The notes below the pieces were generated by a model. The model saw only the letters and a program-made list of their open reading frames with translations, searched no databases and was not told the origin of the DNA. From contig NC_034410.1 in assembly GCF_002078875.1 (NCBI RefSeq), positions 81,305,327-81,369,326 on the forward strand: a stretch of DNA of 64,000 nucleotides, given 5' to 3'. The translations under genes and the position numbers were made by a program. Source of the DNA: Numida meleagris. Taxonomy: Eukaryota > Chordata > Aves > Galliformes > Numididae. Positions 13,586 to 25,207 of the stretch are shown in pieces (position 1 is the first letter of the stretch; every line of letters starts with the position of its first letter).

Positions 13586-16422
13586 ATGCCTCAGGATGGA
13601 TACTTTCTTTCTCAACCCAGATCTAATTGTTGCTGAGAGATACATCTCAACCAACCTATCAATGAGAAAGGTAAGAAAAATTGGGTTTGCTTCAGTCACT
13701 AAAATAAGCCACCACTGAATAAAACTGCACTCAGGGGCTTTCCTCATGTTGTCAGCATGATATCCTTGCTGTCATAAGAGAAATTCAAATAGATGCTGAT
13801 CTGCTTCCAGCACAACAGCCTTTAATAACCAACTATGTATTCTTCTATGCTTCCCAATTCAATGACAACACAAGACTATGAATAACTTATCTTAAACTAA
13901 GTGTAAATTTGTTGTCACCTTCACATAGTTTCAGATAAAAGAGTAGCTATACCGTATCTATATCAACTAGTTGTAACGCATGGGGCAATGAGATTAGGAC
14001 AGTAAGAAAAATTTGGTTTTAGTTAGATGTGGTCCCTCTCTGTAGCTCCAAACTGAATTATAAACTGAAGGAAACTAAAATCTGTAAGAGTAAAAATTAA
14101 ATACTGTCAGATTGTCTGCTAAGGGCTGTAGGATACCCAGAAATATCCCTCAGATGCTAACTCTTCAGAAGTGGGCATTATTAAGAAAGATGTTTTCAAA
14201 ATAGGTATCTACCAGGAAGCAGTCCCCTTCTGGAACACCTAGAATGCCAATGGGTTTCTACTGCCTGACTGTGCAAGGAGCAAAACAGAAATAGTACCCA
14301 GTTGGACTAAATCACCTAAGATCTCCTCCTGTAGTTTTTGTTCTCTACAATAGATACTGCAAATGAAAGTGTTGAAGGATGAATAAAATATATTTTTTTC
14401 TGACGGCAGTCTTAACAGAATTGCCTATGCTCATGTCCAGAAAGAAACAATCCTTATTTTCAAGCCGTTGAGCAGGTATTTCTTGAGATGATTCTGTAAA
14501 CAGTTTAAATGATACAGTTTTCTGTATCTCCTTGCTGGCCATTATGAGCAATAAGTGAAGCAACACATTCTATAGCGTTCTGAGCTTGCCTATTTGCTTC
14601 ACCCTTGATATGCTTCTACATTAATTTTTGTTCCTCACCTTTGGACAAGCTGAAACATATTACTGCCCAATTACTTTAGTGGGTATTTTGCACTTGGTGC
14701 TACATACTATTTTAACAGACCAGTCTGCCAACTAATTCAAAAATATCATTAACCTTAGTAATATAACTGAATATATTCCACTGGGAATTAAGTTTGAGTT
14801 CCTACAAAATTAGAGAATACTATTCTGTTCCTTCTTCCCTTTGGTAAATGGAGATCATTTAATGTCATCAAACTGTACTGATGTGCACAGAGAAATAGAT
14901 AAGGCTTCACAGCTTATGCTGTACTGTATTACCCTAGTTGAATTCAACTTGAGCATGAAAGATAGTATGTTTTTCTGTGTCAAGTATTAAATTTATAACC
15001 ACAAATACATATATTTTACTTCTCAGACATGGTTGAAAACAACTTTCTCTCATTCTAAACAAATTACTTGTAATTACATTCAAGAGAAAGGTGCCACCAT
15101 AAGGAAATAATTTCCATTGGGACTACTGCAAAATGAAAATCCACTGCGTATCAAAACTCTTTAATGCCAAAGTAATCACAGATTTACAACCTCTTTTGTG
15201 AATGAAAAATGAAAAACATTCTCAGTATAGTTTTTTTAAAAAATAATATTCATCATCAAATATTAACAATCCATACAGGGCATTTTAATACAATAAAAAA
15301 CTTTAAGTTCTAACAGGACACAGTGCTTAGTATTATCACTGAGCAGGAATCCATACAAACTATCTTTTTCTTCTGTCTTCTACCTCCACTTCCTTTTTAT
15401 TTTCTTCTGTGTTCAAAGAAATAAAAATGCTCCAGCAACTTGTTTTCATTTACAGACTTCAGTGTCAGTGAACAGGGCCACCTACAGCCTCCAGAAAAAA
15501 AATATTTTCAGGAGACAGTTCTGTCTTTACAGTCTGCACAGACAGCAGTATAACAGCCAAAGAAAATGACTGAACAGTTATTTTTTAATACTCTATCTTA
15601 ACACATCTAGGCCCTCTTGCATACTTACTTTTGCAGTATCCCAGAAAAACTGCCCACAAATCATTCTCCTATTCACTACACATACCACATCCCTAACATA
15701 TCCCTTCACAATGGCCTTAACAAGAGGAAGCTACAAGATTGTCCTCTGTGCAGTGCTCTCTGACTGCAGCAACTCTTCTTGATAATACAGCATGAAAAGG
15801 AAGGTAGTTTGTAAATGGTACCCTGGACAAGAAAAAAAATCCTTGCTGTTTACTTTGTTTACCTATAAAACAATAAGATTCCATAATGTTTTGATGTCAG
15901 AGGCAAAATGATCAAATTCCAGAGGCAGGCGTTCACACAGCAGCAATGACTACTATAAAGTTGTTCAGTGTGTACAGTAGAAACAACTTATTTAGATGTT
16001 TCAATGTGCTACTTCAATTTTTAAATCCCTGTTCCTCTGGCTTTAGAATTATATCCTCAAGAAAGCTCATTATTTCAGAAGAACTGAATTGTATGGTTCA
16101 ACTCTTAAAAAAACTGTTAGTCTTAACCATTAAATGCTTGTTTCACATACTTATTTTTTCAGTCTTACCTCTGTCTAAAAACCAGTTGATTGGTGTTACA
16201 GGTATGCAGAGGGAACGTGCAGTGCACACATGAAGAAAAAATGACAAGGACAGAGATAAATGGCACTCAACGTCCTTATTAAAAATATTTGTAATTCAAT
16301 GGCAAACAAATCTGCTTCCTTTAGAAACAGAGCGTGCATTTATCCTCAGCTCTAAAAGAACAAAGAGACTAGCACTTCTGTTGAAATGCCAAATGTAGCC
16401 TTTCATAGCAGTATGACACAAG
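13586..16422. other. Unassigned non-coding sequence
   Basis: No recognisable gene or repeat. A 50-bp segment at 13621-13670, flanked by good splice-site sequences, is listed in the findings as a weak exon candidate. Confidence 0.55.
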
Positions 16423-16428
16423 CAAGAT
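16423..16428. repeat. Target-site duplication, left copy (CAAGAT)
   Basis: Matches the six bases immediately right of the LTR exactly and so supports an integration event. Confidence 0.7.
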
Positions 16429-16541
16429 TATTGCTGTGTGAAGGCAACCCTGAATATTTAACCCTTGCATGCTGAGACCAAAACCCTGGTCCGGGCCAAT
16501 CACTACGTATAGGCACCAATATGATGAACAGCAAAATGGTG

Positions 16542-16547
16542 TTTATT
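16542..16547 (-). promoter_or_regulatory. LTR polyadenylation signal AATAAA
   Basis: The plus strand reads tttatt, giving a canonical AATAAA on the LTR strand just downstream of the TATA-like box. Confidence 0.55.
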
Positions 16548-16563
16548 GTTAGGAGTTACAGAA

Positions 16564-16571
16564 CTATATAG
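16564..16571 (-). promoter_or_regulatory. TATA-like box in the LTR
   Basis: CTATATAG, a palindrome, lies about 16 nt before an AATAAA on the minus strand, as in many retroviral LTRs. Whether it is still active cannot be seen. Confidence 0.5.
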
Positions 16572-16826
16572 TGTATCTTATCTTTTGCTTGACTATTCCA
16601 GAAGCTCACACGAGCTACTGGCCAATCATGCTGAATATCACACGCTGTCCACGCGTTTCCGAGGACCATATACGGAGTAGCCATGCACTTCCTTATCTAG
16701 GCAAAGAGTGCCGCCTCTCCTTCTGATGACATGAGTTCACCTTACTAGGTCAACCAATAACAAGCGCCATGGGGAAGGGCCTTCCACGTCACATCCCGAA
16801 CGCCCCGCTTATCGCCTACTACAACA

Positions 16827-16832
16827 CAAGAT
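16827..16832. repeat. Target-site duplication, right copy (CAAGAT)
   Basis: Matches 16423-16428 exactly and directly follows the TG-start end of the minus-strand LTR. Confidence 0.7.
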
Positions 16833-17635
16833 GTTATTTCTACCTTCAATAACTGAAAAGAATCTTACACCTCCAAATCACTGATGTACAAGACACCAAA
16901 TCTTGCAGAAACACACAGGTATTAAATTCTGTTGCACTAATAAGAAGAGAAGGCCGAATCACAGAATTCAAATTTAACTTCGTGAAAAATCTGTAACTTA
17001 AAGGCTGAGGGAGAGCAAGAAGGGAGGAAGAAAAGAAGGGACCATAAGATGTGTAGAAGAGAGAAAAAAAGAATTATCCAGGATTTCCAGTTAGCTATTG
17101 TGAGGCAATTAGCAACATTTTGGAGTAGGTACAATTTGCCATTTTAAGACTGTAGGTAAGCCCATTCACTCACCAAAACAAACAAGCAAACCAGACGCAC
17201 AAGAGGAATCATTTTCGCTACTCAAAAGGAATGACAGATCTAGCCAAAAAGAACTCTGGTTTCTAGTTCGGTTAATTACAGAATCAATACTGGTATTATT
17301 CCCCAATGTATGACAATACATTGACAAAGAACCTAGAAAAGTACTACACACTCGGGAGGTTGGGGGAAGCTTCTTGTTCAAATATTGTAACATTTAAAAG
17401 TAATGGAAGAAAACTCAAGCATAGAAACAGCTCTGACCTCACCGGAAAAGCTGTTACCATGCACAGGGTCGAAATGATTCTTGACAGTGTTATTTATCAG
17501 AATGTTGTCAGTAAGAACCTTTGTACAAGTCTTCGTATGTGTATCCTTAGATACAGCAAATACGTCCTTTTAAGTCAGGATGACTATCTTTGAAATTGCT
17601 AAAGTGATTAATTAAAGGAACTCTTAATCACAATA
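16833..17635. other. Unassigned sequence between two LTR-like segments
   Basis: No retroviral coding remnant is seen here, so the two flanking LTR-like segments are not the two ends of one provirus. They also lie in opposite orientation. Confidence 0.55.
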
Positions 17636-17916
17636 TGATGAGCGAACTTGTCTTTGAAGATAAGAGTATCTTGTGAAAACATGTAGTTAGTTGGTACGTC
17701 TAGCTGGCCAGCAAGCTGGGGGATTAGTTCAACTGTAGGCATAGGTTGTAGCAGGATAATGGTCAAACAATAAAAATACGTATAAGAAGTGTAGCAAAAA
17801 TCCTGGGGTGTGCTAGCTTTGTGGGAGACCACCTAGTATCCAAATTTGCACAACTGTGCAATAAATCTATATCTCATTTCTGCGCCGGAGACTGGCTTAC
17901 TGAACACCAGGTAACA
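17636..17916 (+). mobile_element. Probable solo LTR
   Basis: The right part has the architecture of an LTR 3' half on the plus strand. A TATA-like 'tataag' lies at 17781-17786 and a canonical AATAAA at 17860-17865, within 'gtgcaataaatctat'. A GC-richer U5-like tail follows ('ctgcgccggagactggcttac') and ends near '...ccaggtaaca'. The left end is uncertain: TG starts are possible at 17636 or 17672. No clean target-site duplication was found. The element family is not recognised. Confidence 0.5.
17860..17865 (+). promoter_or_regulatory. Polyadenylation signal AATAAA in the probable LTR
   Basis: Canonical AATAAA about 74 nt downstream of a TATA-like sequence and about 50 nt before the proposed LTR end, consistent with an R region. 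Confidence 0.45.
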
Positions 17917-20900
17917 AATCCACTTTTCAGACAAGAATTGGTTGTACACTGGAAGATTATGCTGTTATTTTGCTTTAAACCCTAACTCTGCACTATAAAA
18001 CCATAAAGACTTAAACCTCCAATACCTCTCTTAATAGATACAGTTTCAAACTTCAGAATCGTTTTTTGAATCATAGTAAATAAGGAAGAAACAGTAAGTT
18101 AAAAGTCAAAACACTTTCATTTGCAATTATTGAGAAGATTTCTAAGTCAGAATAGCTTGACCCATCATCAACAGAAATGCACATCTGTTCAGGAAAGCTG
18201 CACCTCAGCCAGGATCGTGCAAACATAAAGTCAAAAACGTTCTTGTAAGCATTAGTAGTCATGGACAAAACACCACCTTAATGAGACATATAATCACCTA
18301 TGTAAGTGGTTTCCTACATCAGCGTCTAAGGTTGAGGGTCCTCCTTATTAAACATGGAAGAGTAATATGAAAATCTAGAGTTACTTATACCATGTAAACT
18401 GACTGGCAAAAGATGGTTCAGTTTACAATGCTTAGACATCTTTCTGCAGCATTTTTCTCTGGTAGACTTAGTACCATACATTTCTCTGTTTGCTTCTCTC
18501 TCCGTCCATTTATAACAACACTGTTTGTCGTAAATCCTAGATCTTTCCTCTTTTGTTTTCACATTAGAGAAAGTTAAAATAAGCACAGCAATATAACAAA
18601 TAAATAATTTACTTATCCTAATGTGAATTATTCCCATATGAGACATTTTAATGTGTTAGCCTTACTTACACTGCTCCCAGTGAGAGCGGTGCAGACAATG
18701 TTTTTCTCTTGTGTTACCTTCTGAACTCAGGGTCACGTGCCTGTCCAGCCACTATTAAAATGTTTAATGACCCAAAAAGTAAATTCTTCCCTCTTGTGCA
18801 ACTTAATGATAAACTGTGAATGCCCTACGCTCTTTCAGCATTCTACATCCTGTTATGGTCAGATAGGAAATCACAGCTCCATAGGTACGTATTTTGGTGC
18901 ATTTCTACAAAGGTACATCCAGCCTGAGCAAAAGTTTCACTGCAACTCATTCTATTTCCATTCAATGGTTTAATGAAAACAACTGGAAAAGTCTCTTAGT
19001 TTACATTTCTAGATTTAACATTGATGTTTTTGCTTGTAGTGACTATTTTGACTTTTCTAGTAATTTTATATGTTGAGGTTTTTTGTTTGTTTGTTTGGTT
19101 TTTTTTAAGTCTTTAGCCTAACAGTCTCCGTACTCACAGATCAAGTCACATTGCTCAGAAATACAGTCACGAGAAGGAGTAGACACAAGTGTCTGGATAA
19201 GCACAATCCACCAGCAAAAAAATAGAAAAAAAATCAAGCTGATTTCCCACCCCTTCATCAGCTCACAACTTAAATTTTGTGTAAAGTCAGGATCATCCAG
19301 AAAATAGAGAAATAGAGTCTCAGCTATTGGTAGAAGTACTTCAGTCACATGAATGGGACAAGGAAATAAGCACGAATCAATGAAACTAGGCAAACAATAT
19401 TCTTTGACAGTAACAAATTTTTCAAATTCTGAAGCTTGAAATAAAATTTATTACAAAGAGAAGATTGATAGTATCTTGTCACTGTCTTGCTTCATATAAT
19501 AGTAATGGTAGCAGTAATATATCACATTTTATTTCAGGTGGCACAAGCAGCATTCTCCATGCCTGTTGAACTGGCCTATAGCACCACTGGCTTCTCAGCA
19601 TTTTACTTGTATTCCATTTTGCTCCCACTGGAGATGGCAGAATAAAGTCATACGTGTTTGAATTCAAATAACTTAAATATTTAGTATTTTTTTAGTCAAC
19701 AAATCATCTCAACAGTGAACACCGGTCTCTAATGGCTTACTGACCATACTGACCCACAGATTTCAAACATCTCCATCCAGGTGGAATTTTCTTCATTCAA
19801 AAAAATATTGATTTGTTTGTTTTTCTTGATATTATAGTTTTATTTTTAAATTTATCTGCCATAAATGTACCTGAATTTTATCACAATAACATCGAATGAT
19901 CAAGTACACAGCACATTGGGTAAGTAACAACACCGCCAATGCATGCATTATTAATCCAATTCTGCTGATTTAAAACAAAAAAAATAATAATAAATACCAG
20001 AGTTAAAGTAAAGGCATCTTCGTTTCAGAAGATTGAGATGCACAGGCAACACAAGTCACAGAACAACTTTTGTTGGAATACATCTCAATACTTAAGTTAC
20101 ATTGCATGTTGAATGGGGAGATTCACATCAAAAAAAAAACAGCAATATCTCCAGATCAAGGACTGCATATGAAAATGGTCTTTCTTCTCTATTTCCTTCA
20201 CTGGTGCCTTTGCATTTTATTCTGATCCTGCCGGTACTACTACCGTTAGCTTACTTTAGGCCAGAAAATAACTTCATGTGACTATGCAAACATCCTTCTG
20301 ATAAATTAAATACAATGAGAATTTTCATGCCAGAATGGCTTTAGACCTATATAATTGCATATTCACTCAACCAAAGCAAGGCAGCCATTATATATTTACA
20401 TCAAAAAACAATACATACAACCATTAATGCTAAAAAGTGCCAATTATTGTATATATGCAGTACAATATGAGAAAAAAAATCACCCTTCCAACTTGATGGT
20501 AAGCACACTTTGCCTTTTCACTCTTGTGAAAATTCTGGGCAGGCCATCTGCTAGTTACTGTTTCCATAACTAAGGCTTTGCTTTTCTCTCTACTTCTGTT
20601 GGTTTTGTTTTTAACCTCTGGAAGTCATAAACTGTATGCACAATTTATTTTCATTATTTTGCTTAACCCATGCAAATACCAAGAAACCTCTTTCCTTTTA
20701 GAAAAAAAACAGTCAAACTCAATGGTGTAGTAATTCAGGTCATACAAATGGGGAAGGGCCTTAATAATAAACTTTATTCACTGATTGTACTGCTGATTAA
20801 CTTGCATAATATAAAGATGTCTACATTAAAGCCTCCAGCTAAAAATCACTTTCAAGAACTGTCCTATTCATTAGGACTGCAAGTTATATTAGACCTTGAA

Positions 20901-22052
20901 ATAATTACTACGCATCATTTTGGCCATTAATACAACCAATTAAAACACCTGTATTAACTGCAGTAGCAGCAATGAGGTATCCCATTCTTCATGTATGGCT
21001 TTTTTTTTTTTTAAAGACTCCTCAGAGATACTTTTCTGTTCAGCTATTTTATTGCCCAAATAATTGGTAATTGGGTCAAAATAATACTGTTTATAACCTA
21101 CATACAATAGAGCGTTCTGATACTAACATATAATTACAAAAGCCTCTTAACCGCAGCATGTCCATTTTAATTTCCAAAAGTGAAATCTTAGGAAATATGG
21201 TAGATGCTTATCCAATACATCATATTTCTTAGGATATACTCCACTTTCTTCTCATTCTTTTAAAGCAATACAGTATTTCTGTGATTTATGTTTCTCCTTT
21301 AAAAAGCACTTGCTCTCAATTCAGCATTAAAAACATCTGCAGCCTTGAAAGCTAGCACCTGAGTTTTTTCATTGACAAAGAATACTAGCTTCCTGATGCC
21401 AGACAGAGCCACTGACTGCAGAGCTGAGAAGGACTGCAAGAAAAATATGAAAATAGAAGAGATTCAGTAGTCAAAAAGTAGAATTTACTTCTCTGCCTAG
21501 AAGACAGATCCAGTGGCTGTGAACTACTAATGTTTTCTTTGAAGCCTAACACATAGCTTTAGTTGGTTGTCAGCTCCTTGCGTATATATTACAGAGACTC
21601 TTCCAGTTCTGAATGCCATACGTAGCCAGGTAATAACTACAACAGGGGAAACCCAACAGGTTATGGCGACAGCTTTCCTTCAAGGAGCTAACACTTTTAT
21701 CTTACTTGTACTATTTACCATAGGCAACAGGGAAGTTAAAAGGTCACCAACCCCACTGATCTAAGTGATATCTAAACTCTGAGCTGGATACAGAAAGGAA
21801 GAAAATTTCACCCAGAATCCAGATTCCTGACTGCAAACAATTGTTCCCATAGAGGTACTGTAAAATTTTCAGTAAGTCAGGCTTTTCATTTCTTGAAAAG
21901 TCACTAAAAGAACACCTTTGGGCTCTATACTACTCAAAATGCTTCTTATTGCTTATAACAAACATTGAAATCACAACATCAAAGCTTCCAAACCGTATTA
22001 AAGCACTAAATAGATAAATAAGGATACTAACAAGCAACTTTTCCAAATTGAC
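17917..22052. other. Unassigned non-coding sequence
   Basis: No gene, LINE or LTR is recognised. There are TTTG-rich (19081-19107) and T-rich (21000-21013) simple tracts. The open frames are short and lack known motifs. Confidence 0.55.
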
Positions 22053-22576
22053 TGTTTTGTGGCATAACCTGGCAGCGGCTGAACACCACAAGGCCTTTTG
22101 CTCACTTCCTCCCAGGTAGAATGAGGGAGAGAACTGGAAACAAAATAGAACTCTTGGGTTGAAATAAGAGCTATTTACTAAGACAGAAAAGAAAATGGAA
22201 ACAAAAGGACAATGAAAACAATATATATGCCTATATATAATACATATCTGAAATGCAGCTAGTCACCACCAGACACGCAGCCATAAATACAGACAACCAG
22301 TGCCTGCCAGCAACACAAAGTCTCACCCACCACCAAGTGAGCCCCATAGCACCTGAGCAGCAGCTTCCTCATGACCACTCCCCACAGCTAGATAACCTTC
22401 TGTGTGGTGTCACACGGTCTGGAATAACACTTAGCCTAACTCAGGTCACCTGTTGCGCCTCATGCCCACACACCATCATGGCCATGGCTCTTTCCCCACC
22501 TCAGGTGTCTTCCCATCACTCAGAGACAACCAAAGACTGGTGTGCTATTAATGCTGTTTTGGCTGAAACCAGGACA
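22053..22576 (-). mobile_element. Solo LTR of a common avian ERV class
   Basis: On the minus strand the segment starts TGTCCTGGTTTCAGC and ends with GTGGTGTTCAGCCGCTGCC...GGTTATGCCACAAAACA. Both ends match a widespread avian LTR class that begins TGTCCTGGTTTC and ends near ...GGTTAAACCACGACA. The middle carries an A-rich stretch and 'agtaaatag', a plausible AGTAAA poly(A) signal. The four bases GACT occur at both edges (22050-22053 and 22577-22580), which may be part of a short target-site duplication. No internal retroviral genes are attached, so it is a solo LTR, about 524 bp long. Confidence 0.75.
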
Positions 22577-22623
22577 GACTCAGATGTATTGTTCTAGCCT
22601 ATACATTCACGCTAAAAAAAAAA

Positions 22624-23390
22624 ATCATAGAATCATAGAATTAGCTAGGTTGGAAAAGACCTACAAGATCATCCAGCCCAACCATCCACCTACCACCAAT
22701 AACCCCACTAAACCATGTCTCTCAACACTGTATCTAAACGTTTCTTGAACACCTCCAGGGACGGTGACTCAACCACCTCCCTGGGCAGCCCATTCTGGCG
22801 CCTGACCACTCTTTCAGAAAAGTAGTGTTTCTTAATGTCCAGCCTAAATCTCCCCTGGTGCAACTTGAGGCCATTCCCCCTCATCTTGTCACTAGTTACA
22901 AGAGAGAAGAGGCTGACCCCCAGCTCACTACAAGCTCCCTTCAGGTAGTTATAGAGAGTGATAAGGTCCCCCCTGAGCCTCCTCTTCTCCAGACTGAACA
23001 ATCCCAGCTCCCTCAGCCGCTCCTCATAAGGCCTGTGCTCCAGACCCCCCACCAGCTTCGTCGCCCTCCTCTGAACATGCTCCAGGGCCTCAATGTCTTT
23101 CTTGCAGTGAGGGGCCCAAAACCGGACGCAGTACTTGAGGTGCAGCCTCACCAGGGCTGAGTACAGAGGGACAGTGACTTCCCTACTTCTACTGGCAACA
23201 CTATTTCTGATACAAGCCAGGATGCCATTGGCCTTCTTGGCCACCTGGGCACACTGCTGGCTCATGCTCAGCCGAGCATCGACCAACACCCCCAGGTCCG
23301 TTTCCTCCACACAACCTTCTAGCCACTCTGCCCCAAGTCTGTGGTGTTACCTGGGGTTGTTGTGGCCAAAGTGCAGGACCCGGCCCATAC
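22624..23390 (-). mobile_element. CR1 LINE, 5'-truncated, fairly young copy
   Basis: The 3' end, at the low coordinate, reads as two ATTCTATG-type terminal repeats (the plus strand shows atcatagaatcatagaat). This is the CR1 hallmark in place of a poly(A) tail. The body encodes the C-terminal part of CR1 pol in a frame open for 200 codons (22708-23310). The element is cut off at its 5' side near 23390, as is typical of CR1 insertions. Among the CR1 copies in this window it is the least decayed. The 3' UTR resembles the CR1-F group of chicken, which is my recognition, not a computed match. Confidence 0.93.
22708..23390 (-). pseudogene. CR1 ORF2 (pol) C-terminal fragment
   Basis: In intact CR1, ORF2 encodes an N-terminal endonuclease and a reverse transcriptase that copies the element's own RNA at a nicked target. 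Only the part downstream of the catalytic core remains here. Recognisable stretches in order are [67 protein letters not shown] and, near the stop, [19 protein letters not shown]. The same frame can be followed upstream to about 23390 but is interrupted by one TAA at 23347-23349. The endonuclease and the catalytic Asp residues of the reverse transcriptase are absent, so it cannot be active. The stop at the 3' side is the natural end of ORF2. Confidence 0.9.
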
Positions 23391-23924
23391 ACAACAGTTA
23401 TTTATTTAAGAATATGAGGTATCCTTATAAGAACTCTGGGTTTTTTTTTTTTTATTTTTACAAAAGATAACATTAGGCCCATAAAAATGTTCAAGGTACT
23501 GCTTTCTCAGCAGTTATTTTGGGTGTAGGCACCCAGGCTACATTTTGACATGTAAATAAGGTGATAAATTCAGAGATACCAAGCACCTTAATTTCTACAG
23601 TTAGTTTACTTTAATAGATGAAAATGGTCTGGCTAAAGTCTAAGAAGGAAAATATTGGAAATGATCGATGTTTTTGCATTTTCAGGATACTCTGTTTAGC
23701 TGGTTAAAAAAAAATGGAAAAAAGCAATATACAATTCCGCTGTGAATTTGTGTCCATGTTCTATGTGACTTCTGCTCAGTAACAACATTTTTTTCATAAA
23801 GCAGAAAACATCATTGCCTCTCAATGTATGTTAATTGGACAATAGCTTAATATACAATAAGTAAAAAAAATAATAATTTTGATGGTTTTTATCACAGGTC
23901 AGAGAATTACAGCTCTTCATGTGC
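23391..23924. other. Unassigned spacer between two CR1 copies
   Basis: AT-rich with a T run around 23441-23452. No gene or element is recognised. Confidence 0.55.
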
Positions 23925-24150
23925 AGCCCCACTCACGCTGGGCTGAAGGGAAGGATCATCACACAACATCTGCTGTCAGCACTCTTTCTAATGCAACTCA
24001 GAATGCTGTTGGCCTTTTTGATGTGAGGGTACATGCCCAGTTTCTTGTCCAACAGGGCCCCAGGGTCCTTTTCTGCAGAGCTACTTTCCAGTCTGCTGCC
24101 TCCTCAATCCATGAGTCATCTCTGCATATCTTTGCAAGAATACGCTTCAT
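23925..24150 (-). mobile_element. CR1 LINE fragment, older
   Basis: Read on the minus strand, the segment has CR1 pol blocks in the right order. 'actggaaagtagctctgcag' and 'aaaaggaccctggggccctg' come first, then a block encoding Ile-Lys-Lys-Ala-Asn-Ser-Ile-Leu. It overlaps the pol region also present in the neighbouring copy at 22.7-23.3 kb, so it is a separate insertion. Frames are broken. Edges are approximate. Confidence 0.75.
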
Positions 24151-25053
24151 CCTATTCATTCCAAAATTGTTTATTATGACAAATTCCTCTCGTACACGAG
24201 GTGTTCAGTATACCTTATTATGAATCTTCTTTTGATCCAAGGCATCGCTGCAGAAAGATAGCAGAAATGGTGGAAGCAGAAGACACCAGTAACCAATGCT
24301 GCATCAGGTTTGCAGGAGTACAGAGCGTATCAAAGGCTACTCTGGCTTGGCAGAAAGTGAAAGGGCGTTTCTGGCCTGGTGTGTTGAGTGAAATGGGGTA
24401 ATCAAGGAGCTGGAAAAAAAGCCTAAAGCTGTACCTTCCCTTTAAACAAGCAGTCAGTAGTAAGGCAAGAACAGCCTTTATAAAAACCTACATAATAATG
24501 GCAGGAACTGAAGAACAGTGGAATGGTAGGAGAATCTAAGGATGGACAGCGCAAGCCTAGAGCCATAAGGCACGAAGTAGCCCAAACTGATGCACTAATC
24601 AGGAAACTTTTCATGCCAGAAAAGGAACTGATCCACTAAACTGTTCCTTTCAAAGTGGTCTATCCCAAACCCATCAAAAACTGTTTCTTGGAGACCTGAA
24701 GGGCAAGAAGAGGTTTTGACATCATGGTGCTGGGACAGGATAAGTTCATCCTCTATCTCCTTCTCCCACAGGAAATCTGACAGGCATCACATGAAAGAAA
24801 CCCAGCAGAAAGTATCTCTCACCCAGAGGCACACTTCTTACAGTTCTGCTTACAAGAATTTCCAGGATTATACTTTCTCTACCCAAGCACAAATGGAAAA
24901 CTTAGTTTATTTATTAGTCCACGTCTCCACAAATATACATAGCTTCATTCCAGAAGCACTTGTAATGGATAAATCTCTCAAAAACATGTACTGAAAAGCT
25001 CATCAAGAACGTATAAGCCTTGGATCGCACAGTGATGTAACTCAGACTTCCCC
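24151..25053. other. Unassigned non-coding sequence
   Basis: No recognisable gene or repeat. The sequence near 24240-24400 is a little richer in GC but shows no known domain. Confidence 0.55.
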
Positions 25054-25207
25054 TAATGTAACGATTGTTCTATTCTTGAATAATGAACATGAATATGTCC
25101 ATGTATTACACATTCTTGACCAGTGTCAAATAATGTAACGAGTGTTCTATTCTTGAATAATGAACATGAATATGTCCATGTATTACACATTCCTGACCAG
25201 TGTCAAA
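25054..25207 (+). repeat. 77-bp tandem duplication, two copies
   Basis: Positions 25054-25130 and 25131-25207 are the same 77-bp unit in direct tandem, beginning taatgtaacga and ending cagtgtcaaa. I count two differences: gattgttc against gagtgttc, and cattcttg against cattcctg. It is not a recognised transposon and is most simply a local duplication of ordinary sequence. Confidence 0.95.

Larger units (their letters stand above)
16429..16826 (-). mobile_element. Solo LTR of an avian endogenous retrovirus
   Basis: The 398-bp segment begins TGTTGTAGTAGGCGATAAGC on the minus strand and is far richer in GC and CpG than its flanks. It is bounded by an exact 6-bp direct repeat, CAAGAT, at 16423-16428 and 16827-16832; six bases is the duplication size expected of beta-like (ERVK-type) elements. 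Inside, on the minus strand, a TATA-like CTATATAG (16571-16564) is followed about 16 nt later by AATAAA (16547-16542), the promoter and poly(A) order of retroviral LTRs. No gag, pol or env lies on either side, so this is a solo LTR left by recombination. The far end reads ...CAATA rather than canonical ...CA, so the last few bases are uncertain. Confidence 0.75.

Noticed and set aside
16429..17916. The two LTR-like segments as the ends of one provirus
   Set aside because: They lie in opposite orientation, do not resemble each other, and no retroviral coding remnant lies between them.
22253..22597. 114-codon plus-strand open frame
   Set aside because: It lies almost wholly inside a minus-strand solo LTR and has no recognisable protein content.
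22825..23160. 111-codon plus-strand open frame
   Set aside because: It is the antisense shadow of the CR1 pol frame. Its composition follows from the minus-strand coding sequence.
23879..24223. 114-codon plus-strand open frame
   Set aside because: It mostly overlaps an antisense CR1 fragment, and no domain is seen in this direction.
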